Notes under the pieces: model-generated
The model's input: the letters and a program-made list of their open reading frames with translations, nothing else
The model's database searches: none
What the model was told of the DNA's origin: nothing
Shown here: piece after piece, positions 1 to 9,801 of the stretch
How positions within the stretch are numbered: the first letter of the stretch is position 1
How the letters are laid out: each line of letters starts with the position of its first letter
Origin: Bryobacterales bacterium
GTDB taxonomy: Bacteria; Acidobacteriota; Terriglobia; Bryobacterales; Bryobacteraceae
Direction: 5' to 3'
DNA: 41,833 nucleotides
Assembly (NCBI GenBank): GCA_003136675.1
Contig: PLFE01000100.1
Span: 528-42,360, forward strand
Made by a program: the position numbers and the translations under genes

Positions 1-271
1 GTTCCACACACCCCGGAAAATCGTCCCGTAAGCCCCGCGACGCCCCCAGATCCACCCTCCGAAGTAACAAAAAAGCCCGTCGAAAGCGAGAAAAAGCCCG
101 CCGCGTAGCCCGAACGCTGGCTCGCGACAACTTGAGATCGTCCAATCCCGTGCGGGGATCGGACACCGTAACCCGAAAACCGTCTTTCCACAAAAAATAC
201 GTCGCTCGAACCTTCTCAGGATCAAATAACTTGCCGGTTCCGAAGGTGGGATAGGCCCTTGGCCTGCCCAT
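1..271 (-). CDS. possible partial ORF running off the left edge, unidentified
   Basis: On the minus strand the frame starting at the ATG at 269-271 stays open to the window edge (about 90 codons). The first 45 or so residues look coding, with a stretch reading YFLWKDGFRVTVSDPRTG. From about position 125 to the edge this frame becomes very arginine-rich, while a neighbouring minus-strand frame there reads like a hydrophobic Gly/Phe/Trp-rich segment. Either the gene changes frame (a real frameshift or sequence error) or none of this is coding. I recognise no family. Confidence 0.25.
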   Translation of the reverse strand, partial: MGRPRAYPTFGTGKLFDPEKVRATYFLWKDGFRVTVSDPRTGLDDLKLSRASVRATRRAFSRFRRAFLLLRRVDLGASRGLRDDFPGCVE

Positions 272-493
272 ATAGGCGCTTAGCGTACAGAAAGAGAAAA
301 AGATCTGAGCCGCACCTGCAAACCGCCCGGTTCGATCCAGGCCGCGAACATTGGAGCCGTGTAATCGGCCAGTCGGTTTGAAGCCGGCTTTTCGCCCGCG
401 CCCAAAAGTCACCCGTGCGCGGCCCGGCATCCCCCGTAAAAACAACATAATAAGAATACTTACACCGAAAATTTGGTTTGCATTTCTTGCAAA
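272..493. other. non-coding gap, nothing recognised
   Basis: This stretch lies between the 3' end of the acyltransferase gene at 494 and the uncertain ORF at the left edge. Frames here are short or out of character, and I see no hairpin followed by a T-tract, no tRNA-like cloverleaf and no tandem repeats. Confidence 0.4.
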
Positions 494-1639
494 TCAGATC
501 CTGAGAAATACCTTGCGCCGGTACATCCAATACAGCATCATCCAGTAGATCAAAAGGACGGCGCCGCCTTCGAGGAGCGGCTGCACGCCGCGTCCCAGAA
601 AGTTGAAAAAATCCGGACCCAGGTTGATCCGCAGGGACGAGAAGCAAAAGTCCTCGAATAAGTGGGCGATCAGATAAGCCGCAATCGAGTTCATCCCCAC
701 CACCACCAAAGGGAAAGCCCACCCCTGATAACCCTTCACCTCAATCACCCAGCAGAAGGCGGCGAGAAACAGGAAACAGATGCCGCCGCTATAGAGCGTC
801 CACGAAGGCGTCCAGATGCGCTTCACAATGGGGCACACGCCCGCATAGTGCAGCGCGGCGCCGAGCAGAATCCCGGCAAACCCGGCCATGAAAAACTTCT
901 TGAGTGGAATCGACGGCCCGCTTTCCCGCAGCCACTCACCGGCGATCAGGCCCAGGATCATGGTCCCCAGAGTCGGAATGAAACTCAGCGTGAGGTACCC
1001 GCCGCTATTGAACACGAAAGTTTTTTCCCGTGGGAACAGATTGAGGAACCAATCGTCGAATGCGTTGCCGAAGTTATCGGTCTTGCTCCAGTGCGCCGCG
1101 AAGCCGGCGCCATGCACCGGATAGAGCGCCCAGGCCAGCCAGTAGCCGAACAGCACGCCGGCGAACGCGGTCCACTGCCACTTGCGCGGCTTGAACCCTA
1201 ATAAGAACAGGAAAGGATATCCCAGACCGATCTGTGAGAGCGTATCTTCGAATGTGAAGTAGGTTTGGGAGGAATGCATCGAACGAAGAAAGACACCCAG
1301 AGCCACCAGCAGCAGCGAGCGCCACAGCGCGTGCAGGAAAAGCTTTCCCGCTGTAGCTCCTTTGGCCATCCTGCTGGCGAGAGAATACGGCAGCGCGACA
1401 CCCACCAGAAACGAAAAGGAGGGCTGGATCATGTCGTGCAGCGAACTCCCCGCCCATGCGACATGCGTCTGATTGAAGGCCAGGAAACTCCAGAACCAGT
1501 TGCCGGGAAAGGCGCGCGAGACCTGGGAAAGGCGCAGCACCTCGGCCATCATCAGTAACATCACGAGGCCGCGATAGGCGTCGATCGCAACGTTGCGCGA
1601 AGGGGCTACCGCGGTTCCCGTCCTCAAGCGGGCAAGCAT
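494..1639 (-). CDS. multi-pass membrane acyltransferase (HGSNAT/DUF5009-like)
   Basis: The protein of about 381 residues opens with the signature of the heparan-alpha-glucosaminide N-acetyltransferase-like family: a short cytoplasmic tail, then a Asp-Ala-Tyr-Arg-Gly motif (reading [13 protein letters not shown]) leading into the first membrane helix. Around ten hydrophobic segments follow. Family members move acyl groups across the inner membrane onto sugars, but the substrate here is unknown. I start it at the ATG at 1637-1639, because a longer reading from 1762 would run antisense into the PEP carboxykinase gene and adds a non-conserved N-terminus. It is divergent from that gene, with about 40 bp between starts. 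Confidence 0.8.
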   Translation of the reverse strand: MLARLRTGTAVAPSRNVAIDAYRGLVMLLMMAEVLRLSQVSRAFPGNWFWSFLAFNQTHVAWAGSSLHDMIQPSFSFLVGVALPYSLASRMAKGATAGKLFLHALWRSLLLVALGVFLRSMHSSQTYFTFEDTLSQIGLGYPFLFLLGFKPRKWQWTAFAGVLFGYWLAWALYPVHGAGFAAHWSKTDNFGNAFDDWFLNLFPREKTFVFNSGGYLTLSFIPTLGTMILGLIAGEWLRESGPSIPLKKFFMAGFAGILLGAALHYAGVCPIVKRIWTPSWTLYSGGICFLFLAAFCWVIEVKGYQGWAFPLVVVGMNSIAAYLIAHLFEDFCFSSLRINLGPDFFNFLGRGVQPLLEGGAVLLIYWMMLYWMYRRKVFLRI

Positions 1640-1679
1640 ATCACGGTTGTCATCTCGCCGTGCTTCACAATAGAAGGGA

Positions 1680-3488
1680 ATGTCTTCACGTCCATTAAGC
1701 ACGAACCGGCACCTTCTGAAGTGGATCGACAAGATGGCCGATCTCACCAAGCCCGCGGCCATTCATTGGGTGGATGGATCGCCCGAGGAATATGAGAACC
1801 TCTGTGCCCAAATGGTGGCCACCGGAACTTTTATCAAGCTCAATCAGAACCTGTGGCCGGGCTGCTACTACGCCCGGTCCACCCCTGACGATGTTGCCCG
1901 CGTGGAGGACCGCACCTTCATCTGCTCTCTTTCGAAGGACAATGCGGGCCCCACCAATAATTGGGAAAACCCGTACACCATGCGAAAGAAGCTGAAGGAG
2001 CTATTCAAGGGCTGCATGCAGGGCCGCACGATGTACGTTCTGGCGTTCAGCATGGGTCCCATCGGGTCGCCCATGTCCCGGATCGGAGTGGAACTGACCG
2101 ATTCGCCGTACGTCGTCGCCAACATGCGCATCATGTCGCGGATCGGGCTCGCCGTATTCAAGGAAATCGACAAGGATTATACGCGTGTGGTGCCTTGCCT
2201 GCACAGCGTGGGTTCTCCGATTGCACCCGGCCAGAAGGATGAGCCGTGGCCCTGCAATCGGGAGAAATACATCGTGCATTTCCCGGAGACGCGCGAGATT
2301 TGGTCCTATGGCTCGGGCTACGGCGGGAACGCCCTGCTGGGCAAAAAGTGCTTTGCGCTGCGCATCGCCTCCAACATTGCGCGTGACGAAGGCTGGATGG
2401 CCGAGCACATGCTGATCGTGGGCGTGGAAAGTCCGCAGGGGGAAAAGACGTATCTGGCGGCCGCCTTTCCCAGCGCCTGCGGCAAAACGAACCTCGCCAT
2501 GCTGATTCCTCCCAAGGGCTTCGAGGGCTGGAAGGTTTGGACCGTGGGCGATGATATCGCCTGGATCCGCCCCGACAGGCACGGCTGTCTGCGGGCCATT
2601 AATCCGGAAGCGGGCTTCTTCGGGGTCGCGCCCGGAACCTCCGTGAAGACCAATCCCAACGCCATGGCGGCTCTGGCGCGGAACACCATCTTCACCAACG
2701 TCGCGCTCACTCCCGACGGCGGCGTCTGGTGGGAAGGCATGACCGACACTCCTCCCGGCAAGTGCCTGGATTGGCAGGGCCGCTCCTGGAACCCCGAGAT
2801 CGCGCGCCAAACCGGTATCAAGGCCGCCCATCCCAACGCCCGCTTCACGGCGCCGGCATCGCAATGCCCCACCATTGACCCAGCCTGGGAGGACCCCGAG
2901 GGCGTGCCCATCAGCGCGTTCATCTTCGGCGGCCGCCGCGCGAGTGCCATCCCCCTGGTCTACCAGGCGTTCAATTGGAGCGCGGGTGTTTATATCGGCG
3001 CAACCATGGGTTCCGAAACCACTGCCGCGGCGGTCGGTGCAGTCGGGAAGGTGCGCCGCGATCCCATGGCCATGCTGCCTTTCTGCGGCTATCATATGGG
3101 TGATTACTTCCGTCACTGGATCAAAATGCAGCGGACGCTGAAAGTAACTCCTCGCGTGTTCCACGTGAATTGGTTCCGGAAGGATGACGAGGGGAAGTTC
3201 CTGTGGCCCGGGTTCAGCGAGAACATGCGCGTGCTGAAGTGGATTATCGACCGTGTGCATGGGCGCACCCAGGCTCGCGAAACACCCATCGGGTGGATTC
3301 CGCACTATGAGTCGCTCGATTGGAACGGCCTTGATTTCCCCGCGGAAAAGTTTGATCAGTTGCAGGAGGTAGACCGCGCCGCGTGGCGTGCGGAGGTGAT
3401 GGAACACGAGCAGCTTTTCATCGACCTACATGACCATCTTCCGCCGGAGATGATCTATGAACGGGAGTTACTGATTTGCCGCCTGTGA
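1680..3488 (+). CDS. pckG: phosphoenolpyruvate carboxykinase (GTP)
   Basis: This cytosolic gluconeogenic enzyme converts oxaloacetate plus GTP to phosphoenolpyruvate, CO2 and GDP. The 602-residue length is normal for the GTP-type family. The N-terminus reads [15 protein letters not shown]...HWVDGS as in other GTP-dependent enzymes. The kinase-1a P-loop is clear near residues 264-272 (FPSACGKTN), including the hallmark reactive Cys (about C267) of the GTP class, followed by the metal-binding VGDDIAWI segment. The ATG at 1680 is chosen because it keeps the conserved N-terminal helix. A second ATG at 1734 would remove it. The gene overlaps the next gene by 13 bp, so the two are probably co-translated. 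Confidence 0.97.
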   Translation: MSSRPLSTNRHLLKWIDKMADLTKPAAIHWVDGSPEEYENLCAQMVATGTFIKLNQNLWPGCYYARSTPDDVARVEDRTFICSLSKDNAGPTNNWENPYTMRKKLKELFKGCMQGRTMYVLAFSMGPIGSPMSRIGVELTDSPYVVANMRIMSRIGLAVFKEIDKDYTRVVPCLHSVGSPIAPGQKDEPWPCNREKYIVHFPETREIWSYGSGYGGNALLGKKCFALRIASNIARDEGWMAEHMLIVGVESPQGEKTYLAAAFPSACGKTNLAMLIPPKGFEGWKVWTVGDDIAWIRPDRHGCLRAINPEAGFFGVAPGTSVKTNPNAMAALARNTIFTNVALTPDGGVWWEGMTDTPPGKCLDWQGRSWNPEIARQTGIKAAHPNARFTAPASQCPTIDPAWEDPEGVPISAFIFGGRRASAIPLVYQAFNWSAGVYIGATMGSETTAAAVGAVGKVRRDPMAMLPFCGYHMGDYFRHWIKMQRTLKVTPRVFHVNWFRKDDEGKFLWPGFSENMRVLKWIIDRVHGRTQARETPIGWIPHYESLDWNGLDFPAEKFDQLQEVDRAAWRAEVMEHEQLFIDLHDHLPPEMIYERELLICRL

Positions 3489-4522
3489 GTGAGTTACAGG
3501 AATTCATCCATGCCAGTAAGAACAAAGGCGCATCGGATGAATTTCTGGCGGCGCTCCTGATCCGGCGCGGTTGGCCGGAGGACGCCGTGTATTCGGCGTT
3601 AGGCGATTACTGGACCGCGGTAACCGGCGTGGCCGTTCCGCAACGGAAAAGCTCGGCCGAATCCGCGCGCGAGGCTTTCCTTTACCTGCTCGCATTCTCC
3701 ACCCTGTGCTGCTGGGCCACGGCCCTCGGTTCGGCGATGTTCACGTTCATCGACCATTGGTTTCCAGATCCTGTGGTCCAGCCGAGCTATTACCAGAACA
3801 TACGGTCGTCGGTCACCTGGCAGATGGCTACGCTGGCGGTTGCGTTCCCGATTTTTCTGCTGGTGATGCGCGCGATCCTGAAAGAGAACGCCGCCAACCC
3901 GGAGCAACTGCAATCGGGCGTTAGAAGGTGGTTGACCTATATTGCTCTGCTGTTGACCGCCGGGGCGATGATCAGCGACCTCATCTGGTTTTTGGAAGCT
4001 CTGCTGAACGGTGAAATCACGGTGCGTTTCGTGCTGAAGAGCCTGGTAGTGATGATCATCTGCGGCGCAATTTTCGTATATTACCTGCGCTCGCTGCGCG
4101 CACGGGCCACGGGAATGAATCTGCCGTTCGCAGTCGGTTCCGGGCTCGCGGTGACGGCGGTATTCCTGATTGGCTTTGGAGTCGCCGGGACGCCCGCGGA
4201 GAACCGCCTGCAGCAGGGCGACGCTACCAGGGTGAGGGCTCTCGAGCAATTGGAGCAGGCGATACGGGCCACGGCCACGGTTCCCGCATCACTTGCACAA
4301 CTCGTGCAACAAGGCCGCATCAGGGACGCGCAAACGCGAGATCCGGTGACCGGGAGGCAATTTGAATTTAGATCCCTTGGCGGCGACGGTTACCAGCTAT
4401 GCGCCACTTTCTCGCGGGCGAGCGAAGCGGAAGGCCCTTATGAAGTGTATGGCTCGGCGTTCTGGCATCATGGACCTGGCAGAACGTGCTACGCGCTGGA
4501 CGCGACTAAGCTGGCACGTTAG
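3476..4522 (+). CDS. DUF5671-type integral membrane protein
   Basis: The 348-residue protein has a short soluble N-terminal helical region ([29 protein letters not shown]-like), about five membrane helices (residues about 62-85, 112-135, 150-172, 185-203 and 220-238) and a soluble C-terminal domain of about 100 residues. The arrangement resembles DUF5671 proteins, whose function is not established. The likely start is the TTG at 3476, placed 8 nt after a GGGAG Shine-Dalgarno inside the end of pckG. A GTG at 3485 is the alternative. The overlap with pckG suggests translational coupling, but no functional link is evident. It ends 7 bp from the convergent nucleoside hydrolase gene. Confidence 0.75.
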   Translation: MPPVSELQEFIHASKNKGASDEFLAALLIRRGWPEDAVYSALGDYWTAVTGVAVPQRKSSAESAREAFLYLLAFSTLCCWATALGSAMFTFIDHWFPDPVVQPSYYQNIRSSVTWQMATLAVAFPIFLLVMRAILKENAANPEQLQSGVRRWLTYIALLLTAGAMISDLIWFLEALLNGEITVRFVLKSLVVMIICGAIFVYYLRSLRARATGMNLPFAVGSGLAVTAVFLIGFGVAGTPAENRLQQGDATRVRALEQLEQAIRATATVPASLAQLVQQGRIRDAQTRDPVTGRQFEFRSLGGDGYQLCATFSRASEAEGPYEVYGSAFWHHGPGRTCYALDATKLAR

Positions 4523-4529
4523 CGATTGG

Positions 4530-5486
4530 CTATTCTCCAAGAGCCTGATATAGCGATTCCTTCCAGCGAGCGGTATCAATCGACCAGCACACATTAGCGC
4601 GGCCTGCTTCACTCCACACATTCCGGTTCCGGTCGTCTCCGGCTACGTTGAGCTTATCCACCACGGTCATCCCTCGCGTCAATTCGCTTTGTATCTCAAC
4701 ATCCACGGAATGCTCGCTCCATTCCGTTCCCACGGAGGGGTCGAGCGCGATCGACATCGCCACCGGGTCGGGCAAAGAAATTCCGTCTTCGCCAGTCTGC
4801 TCGCGGTATGCCTCACGGGCGCGGCTGTTGCATTCAATCGCAAATCGCGCGAGTTGAGTATCTAAGTGCAGAATCCGGGTGATATCGCCGTCGTGAAGCA
4901 CAGCGGGGCCCCGGCAAAGCTGCCACCCGATTAACTCCACGGGAAGCCCGCTGCGGAGAACGATGCGCGCGGCTTCGGGGTCAACCCAGATATTGTATTC
5001 GGCGGCGGGAGTCACATTCCCCTCGCAGCAGGGCGCGCCGCCCATGACCACGCAGCGGCCCACCTTGCCTGCGATGCCGGGTTTGCGGGCGAGCGCCAGA
5101 GCGAGGTTCGTGAGAGGACCGAGCGTAACCACCACTAATCCGGGGTGACCTTCAATCGCGGCAATGATCGCGTCCACCGCATGTAAGTCACCAGCAGCCT
5201 GCCGCGCGGCGGGATAGCTATGATCTCCCATGCCATCGCGGCCATGAAACCAATCCGCATTTTGGTGCCCGCGCACCAGCGGCTTTTCTTCGCCCGCGTA
5301 GACAGGGACCGATGCGCCACAAAGCTCCACCGTATAGAGCGCGTTGCGCGTGGCCTGTGCAACGCCGCAGTTCCCGGCGACCGTGGTAATAGCCACCACG
5401 CGCACATCGGGTGCGCCGAGAGCCATGACGAGAGCGACGGCGTCGTCGGAGGCCGTGTCGGTATCAATGAGGAAGTCCCGCGCCAC
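4530..5486 (-). CDS. nucleoside hydrolase (inosine/uridine-preferring family)
   Basis: Predicted to cleave the N-glycosidic bond of ribonucleosides for salvage. The 318 residues match the family length. The calcium-binding N-terminal cluster appears as DTDTASDDAVAL near residues 8-19. The usual form is DTDPGxDDAxA, so the Pro-Gly pair is replaced by Ala-Ser-like residues while the metal-binding Asp residues remain. Other family motifs include VTLGPLTNLA (about 120-129) and VVMGG (about 146-150), and the segment EYNIWVDPEAA (about 163-173) matches the conserved NxxxDPEAA region. The start is GTG at 5484-5486. It is divergent from the amine oxidase, with 28 bp between starts. No cytosine/uridine specificity can be assigned from sequence alone. 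Confidence 0.92.
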   Translation of the reverse strand: MARDFLIDTDTASDDAVALVMALGAPDVRVVAITTVAGNCGVAQATRNALYTVELCGASVPVYAGEEKPLVRGHQNADWFHGRDGMGDHSYPAARQAAGDLHAVDAIIAAIEGHPGLVVVTLGPLTNLALALARKPGIAGKVGRCVVMGGAPCCEGNVTPAAEYNIWVDPEAARIVLRSGLPVELIGWQLCRGPAVLHDGDITRILHLDTQLARFAIECNSRAREAYREQTGEDGISLPDPVAMSIALDPSVGTEWSEHSVDVEIQSELTRGMTVVDKLNVAGDDRNRNVWSEAGRANVCWSIDTARWKESLYQALGE

Positions 5487-5514
5487 CCGCGTAGAATAGC
5501 AGTTTAATCAAGCC

Positions 5515-7398
5515 ATGCTGTCCCGCTGTCTATACTGCCTGTTGCTCGCCGCCCTCGCCGCGATCGGTCATCCGCTGGACCCGTTAACGAAAGACGAACT
5601 CACCGCGGCGCTAACTATCCTTCGGACACAGCACGCCCTGCCCCCGGATACTTCCTTCCCTTTGGTGGAGCTGCGGGAGCCCCTGAAGCAGGACGTGCTT
5701 GCCGGCCGCAAAGTCCCTCGCCGGGTATTCGCCGAGGTCTATGAACGCACCACCCGGCAAACCTTCGAAGCCGTCGTGGATCTGTCTACGCGGCAGGTTG
5801 TCTCATGGAATCAGGTGAAGGGCGTTCAACCGCCCATCATGCCGGAAGATTTCGCCATCTGCCAGAGAGTTGTTCGAGCCGACGCCGGCTGGCGGGAGGC
5901 TCTCCGCAAACGAGGGATCAGCGACATCGCGCGGGTGCAGATTGACGTGTGGGGCAATGGCTATCACGGCGAGGCAGCCGACGGACCCCATCGCATCGTG
6001 CGTACGGTTTCTTATTACAAAGGGCCGGAAAGGAGCGCGTACTTTCATCCCATTGATGGGTTAGTGGCTCAAGTCGATCTCACCGCTGGAAAGGTCATTC
6101 ATTTGACCGACACCGGCACTGCGCCGCTCTCTCACGCTCCGGTTCTGGCCGGTACGGACAGCGGCGCGGTGCGTCCGCTCGAAGCGGTCCAGTCGAAAGG
6201 CGTCAGCTTCGTCAGAAAGGGAAACGAAATCGAGTGGGGGAACTGGCGGTTTCGATTTGCTCTTCATCCTCGCGAAGGGCTGGTCCTCTATACTGTCGGC
6301 TATCTTGACCATGGCGTGGTTCGGCCAATTCTCTACAAAGCGTCGCTCTCCGACATGGTGGTCCCGTATGGCGACCCCGGTCCGGCCTGGTATTTCCGAA
6401 ACTCATTCGACTTCAGCGAGTATTCCTTCGTGGCGCGATCTGTCGCACCCCTCGTCGCCGGAAGAGACGTACCCAATAATGCCGCTTTCTCCGACGCGGC
6501 GTTCGCCACGGAAGCGGGAGCCGCTTATGACTCGCCGCATGCCGTGGCGATCTACGAGCGAGACGGCGGCATCCTTTGGAGATACTCGGACCTGACTGCC
6601 GGAACCATCGTCTCGCGGCGGGCGCGGGAGCTGGTGCTGGCAACCGTCATCTCCGCGCCGCCCTATGAATACGGATTCAATTGGGTGTTTCATCAGGATG
6701 GGCGCATTGGAATGGAAATGCTGCTCACCGGCATTATGGCGACCGAACAGGTCTCACCCGCGGCGGATCACGCGCAGTTACATGCCGAGATGGTCGCGCC
6801 CGACCTGGCGGCGGTGTTTCATCAGCATTTCTTCTGCTTCCGTCTGGATATGGACGTGGATGGCACGCGCAACAGTGTCGTTGAAATGAACACACAAGGG
6901 GGCGGCGGCAAGGCCATCGAAACGGTTGAATCCACCTTGTCAAAAGAACAGCAGGCCAGGCGCCCGGTAAGCTCGGCGACGAACCGGATGTGGAAGGTAA
7001 TCAATCCTGGTGCAAAGAATGCTTTGGGCGAACCCGTGGGTTATTTACTAATGCCCGGAGAGAATACGCCATCTTATGCCACTCCAGATTCGTGGATAAG
7101 AAAACGCGCGACCTTTCTGAATGCCCAGTTTTGGGCCACTCCGTATGAAGCCGCGGAAGAGCATGCCGCGGGCGACTACGTGAATCAGAGTCAAGGTGGT
7201 CAAGGTCTCGGCGAATGGACGCAGGCGGATCGCTCCCTCGAAAACCAGGATGTTGTTTTGTGGTATACCCTCGGCATTACTCATATCCCGCGTCCGGAGG
7301 AATGGCCGGTGATGCCCGCGCATCACGCCTCGTTCGAACTCGTGCCGAGCGGTTTCTTCCGGAGCAATCCAGCGCTGAGCGAAAGTGACATACACTAA
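5515..7398 (+). CDS. secreted copper amine oxidase (primary-amine oxidase family)
   Basis: The 627-residue protein has an N-terminal signal peptide (hydrophobic core at residues 5-17) and the copper amine oxidase fold. Visible catalytic residues are the base Asp299 (FDFSEY), the copper ligands His436 and His438 (HQHFF) and His590 (THIPRPEEWPVMP), and the candidate topaquinone precursor Tyr384. Positions are within a few residues of those in Arthrobacter globiformis enzyme. The oddity is the tyrosine context: it reads APPYEYGFNW where the family has G-N-Y-D/E-Y, so the conserved Asn directly before the cofactor Tyr is Pro. The enzyme would oxidise primary amines in the periplasm or outside, if cofactor formation still occurs. 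It ends 4 bp before the next start. Confidence 0.93.
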   Translation: MLSRCLYCLLLAALAAIGHPLDPLTKDELTAALTILRTQHALPPDTSFPLVELREPLKQDVLAGRKVPRRVFAEVYERTTRQTFEAVVDLSTRQVVSWNQVKGVQPPIMPEDFAICQRVVRADAGWREALRKRGISDIARVQIDVWGNGYHGEAADGPHRIVRTVSYYKGPERSAYFHPIDGLVAQVDLTAGKVIHLTDTGTAPLSHAPVLAGTDSGAVRPLEAVQSKGVSFVRKGNEIEWGNWRFRFALHPREGLVLYTVGYLDHGVVRPILYKASLSDMVVPYGDPGPAWYFRNSFDFSEYSFVARSVAPLVAGRDVPNNAAFSDAAFATEAGAAYDSPHAVAIYERDGGILWRYSDLTAGTIVSRRARELVLATVISAPPYEYGFNWVFHQDGRIGMEMLLTGIMATEQVSPAADHAQLHAEMVAPDLAAVFHQHFFCFRLDMDVDGTRNSVVEMNTQGGGGKAIETVESTLSKEQQARRPVSSATNRMWKVINPGAKNALGEPVGYLLMPGENTPSYATPDSWIRKRATFLNAQFWATPYEAAEEHAAGDYVNQSQGGQGLGEWTQADRSLENQDVVLWYTLGITHIPRPEEWPVMPAHHASFELVPSGFFRSNPALSESDIH

Positions 7399-7402
7399 CC
7401 CG

Positions 7403-9796
7403 ATGCGATGCACCCGCCGTTTCCTCTGCTTGGCGCTCCTGCTCTCGTGGGCGGCCGGCGCGCAGAATAAGCTGCCCGTGAAACGAGTGGTTCTCTTCAA
7501 GAACGGCGTGGGCTATTTCGAGCACGTTGGACCCGTCCACGGTGACGAGTCCGTCACGATCGCCTTTACATCGGGCCAGCTCAACGACGTACTCAAATCG
7601 CTAACGGTGCTGGATCTCAATGGCGGCCGCATTGCGGGCGTAGCTTACGGCAGTTCCGCGCCAATCGACCGGCAGTTGGGCGATCTGCGTCTGCCAATCG
7701 GGGAGAAAGCCACACTGGCGGACTTCCTGAGCGCGCTGCGCGGAACCAAGCTCGAAATCAGGAACGGAGCTTCGACAATCACCGGGCGCCTGCTCAGCAT
7801 CGAGCGCAAGACGCGCATCTCCGGAGGCACAACCCTCGAAGTCGACTATCTCTCGCTCATCTCCGATACGGGGGAATTGCGAACCACGGAGATTTCCCCT
7901 TCTTTCTCAGTGCGCCTTCTGGAGCCAGGCCTTGCCGGAAAAGTGGACCGCTATCTCGACCTTGTCTCGGCGGGCCGCGAAGCCGATGTGCGGCGGATGG
8001 TGATCTCCACCGAAGGCGCAGGCGATCGATCGCTGTACGTGAGTTATATCAGTGAAGTACCGGTCTGGAAATCGACTTACCGGATCGTGCTCAATTCCAA
8101 GGCCGGGCAAAGTCCGTTGCTGCAGGGATGGGCCATCATCGACAACGTTGTGGGTGAGGATTGGAACAACGTCGACCTGTCGCTGGTCGCGGGCGCGCCG
8201 CAATCGTTTATCCAGAATCTGTCGCAGCCCTATTACTCGCAAAGGCCCGTTGTTCCTTTGCCGGAGAACGTATCGGTGACGCCCCAGACGCACGAATCGA
8301 CGCTGATTCCAGGCGGCGCGCAACTCACGGGAGTGATTACCGACCCATCCGGCGCGGCCGTCGGTGGAGCTACCGTCAAAGCCTTTGATGCCGCGGGAAA
8401 CCTGGCCGCTCAGGCAACCACGGACAGCGCGGGAAGCTATGAGATCCCCGCTCTGCCCGACGGTTCCGTGCGCCTTCAAGTTGCCGCGCCCGGATTCAGC
8501 CCCACTGAAATCAACGGAATGACGGCTTCCGCGGGACGTCCCATCCAGCAGGATGTACGGCTACAGGTGGCGAGTGCCGCCGACAGCGTTACAGTGAGCG
8601 CCACAGCCCCACAGATGCAAACGTCCGAATCCGCCTTGGCTGCGACAGCAGGACGGCGGATCGGGAATGGACGAGGCTTAGGAAGCGGCGCCGCGCTGGG
8701 ATCAACCGGGCGTGGAACCGGCGCTGGCATGGGCGCGGGCGCGGGCGGAGGTTACGGGGGCGGGACGTACCGTGTCGATACCGCGCGCGCAGCCGCCGAG
8801 GCGGCCGCTCGCAGCCAGGCGCTAGGGGATCTGTTCGAGTACAAGCTCAAAGACCCGATTACGATTTTGAAGAACCGGTCGGCACTGGTGCCTATCGCGC
8901 AATCGCCGATTACCGTTGACAAAGTATCTCTCTGGAATGAGCAGGCTGGCCTGCTGCGCCCGCAGCGCGCACTATGGATTACTAACTCCACGGGACTAAC
9001 GCTCGATGGCGGCAGCGTGAGCGTTCTGGAAGAGAACACCTTCGCCGGTGAGGGTGTTTTCGACCCCATACGACCCGGCGAGAAGCGCTTGTTTTCCTAC
9101 GCGACAGACCTGGCCGGAAACGCCAGCTCGCGCATCGGCTCCGAGCAGGAGCGCGTCTCCCGCGTGCGGATTTACAGGGGCACGATGACCCAGGAGAGCG
9201 AGATCCGGGAGAAGAAGACGTACACGTTCCGCAATGAGGACAGCAGCCCGCGCACAATCGTGGTGGAGCATCCCGTGCGGCCGGGCTACGTACTGCGGGG
9301 TGACGTGCGTCCCGTGGAGACGACCGCGGATTGGTTGCGCTTCCGCCTCCAGGTGGATCCCAAACAGACCGCATCGCTGGTGGTGGAGGAAGCACGGCCC
9401 ACCCAGGCTAACTTCGCCGTGACGAATATTTCAACGGAACAAGTCGCTTTGCTTATCGGTCAGAAGTCAATTGACCCGACGATTGAAGCGGCCTTTCGCG
9501 AGGTTCTTTCGCAGAAAGACGCCATTGCCGCGCTCGAAGCGCAGAAGAGCAATCGCGACGATGAAACGCAGAAGATATTCGACGACCAGCAGCGGTTGCG
9601 AGAGAACATGAAGGCGCTGAAGGGCAGCCCCGAAGAGAAGGCTCTGTTACAGCGGTACACCCAGCAGTTGAATGAACAGGAGAATCGGCTGGCGGCGCTG
9701 CAGAATGAAACCGATCAGCTCGATAAGCAGATCGACACCGCCAAGGCCGCGCTGGATAAGAGGATTCAGCAGCTTGAGTTTGACGTGAAACTATAG
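7403..9796 (+). CDS. secreted DUF4139 protein with inserted carboxypeptidase-regulatory-like domain
   Basis: About 797 residues. A signal peptide (RRFLCLALLLSWAAGAQ) precedes an N-terminal region reading KRVVLFKNGVGYFEH, typical of DUF4139/MuiA-like proteins, continuing through VPVWKSTYRIVL and the DNVVGEDWNNVDLSLVAGAP stretch that marks DUF4139. Inserted at about residues 300-395 is a beta-sandwich domain of the carboxypeptidase-regulatory type (GVITDPSGAAVGGATV...AGSYEIPALPDG). A glycine-rich linker (about 425-465) follows, then the rest of DUF4139 and a C-terminal coiled coil (about 700-790). I use the ATG at 7403, which begins the signal peptide, rather than the GTG at 7385. Function is not established. 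Confidence 0.8.
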   Translation: MRCTRRFLCLALLLSWAAGAQNKLPVKRVVLFKNGVGYFEHVGPVHGDESVTIAFTSGQLNDVLKSLTVLDLNGGRIAGVAYGSSAPIDRQLGDLRLPIGEKATLADFLSALRGTKLEIRNGASTITGRLLSIERKTRISGGTTLEVDYLSLISDTGELRTTEISPSFSVRLLEPGLAGKVDRYLDLVSAGREADVRRMVISTEGAGDRSLYVSYISEVPVWKSTYRIVLNSKAGQSPLLQGWAIIDNVVGEDWNNVDLSLVAGAPQSFIQNLSQPYYSQRPVVPLPENVSVTPQTHESTLIPGGAQLTGVITDPSGAAVGGATVKAFDAAGNLAAQATTDSAGSYEIPALPDGSVRLQVAAPGFSPTEINGMTASAGRPIQQDVRLQVASAADSVTVSATAPQMQTSESALAATAGRRIGNGRGLGSGAALGSTGRGTGAGMGAGAGGGYGGGTYRVDTARAAAEAAARSQALGDLFEYKLKDPITILKNRSALVPIAQSPITVDKVSLWNEQAGLLRPQRALWITNSTGLTLDGGSVSVLEENTFAGEGVFDPIRPGEKRLFSYATDLAGNASSRIGSEQERVSRVRIYRGTMTQESEIREKKTYTFRNEDSSPRTIVVEHPVRPGYVLRGDVRPVETTADWLRFRLQVDPKQTASLVVEEARPTQANFAVTNISTEQVALLIGQKSIDPTIEAAFREVLSQKDAIAALEAQKSNRDDETQKIFDDQQRLRENMKALKGSPEEKALLQRYTQQLNEQENRLAALQNETDQLDKQIDTAKAALDKRIQQLEFDVKL

Positions 9797-9801
9797 ATGT
9801 A

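Noticed and set aside
1605-1612. Other copies of the ops core GCGGTAGC (minus strand at 1605-1612, 10222-10229 and 15289-15296; plus strand near 18270 and 34580).
   Set aside because: All lie inside coding regions, where common codons (for example Ala-Val-Ala or Gly-Ser) explain them, and none extends to the 13-mer with a promoter upstream. They show that the octamer alone is not significant.
2001-3407. Long minus-strand open frame antisense to the PEP carboxykinase gene.
   Set aside because: It lies antisense to a well-conserved gene, has low-complexity His/Arg/Gly composition and no recognisable motif. It is a shadow of high-GC codon use.
8670-8770. Gly/Ala-rich repetitive stretch as a tandem repeat or disordered insertion element.
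   Set aside because: The repetition is at the amino-acid level only, and no regular DNA unit repeats. It is a linker inside the DUF4139 protein.
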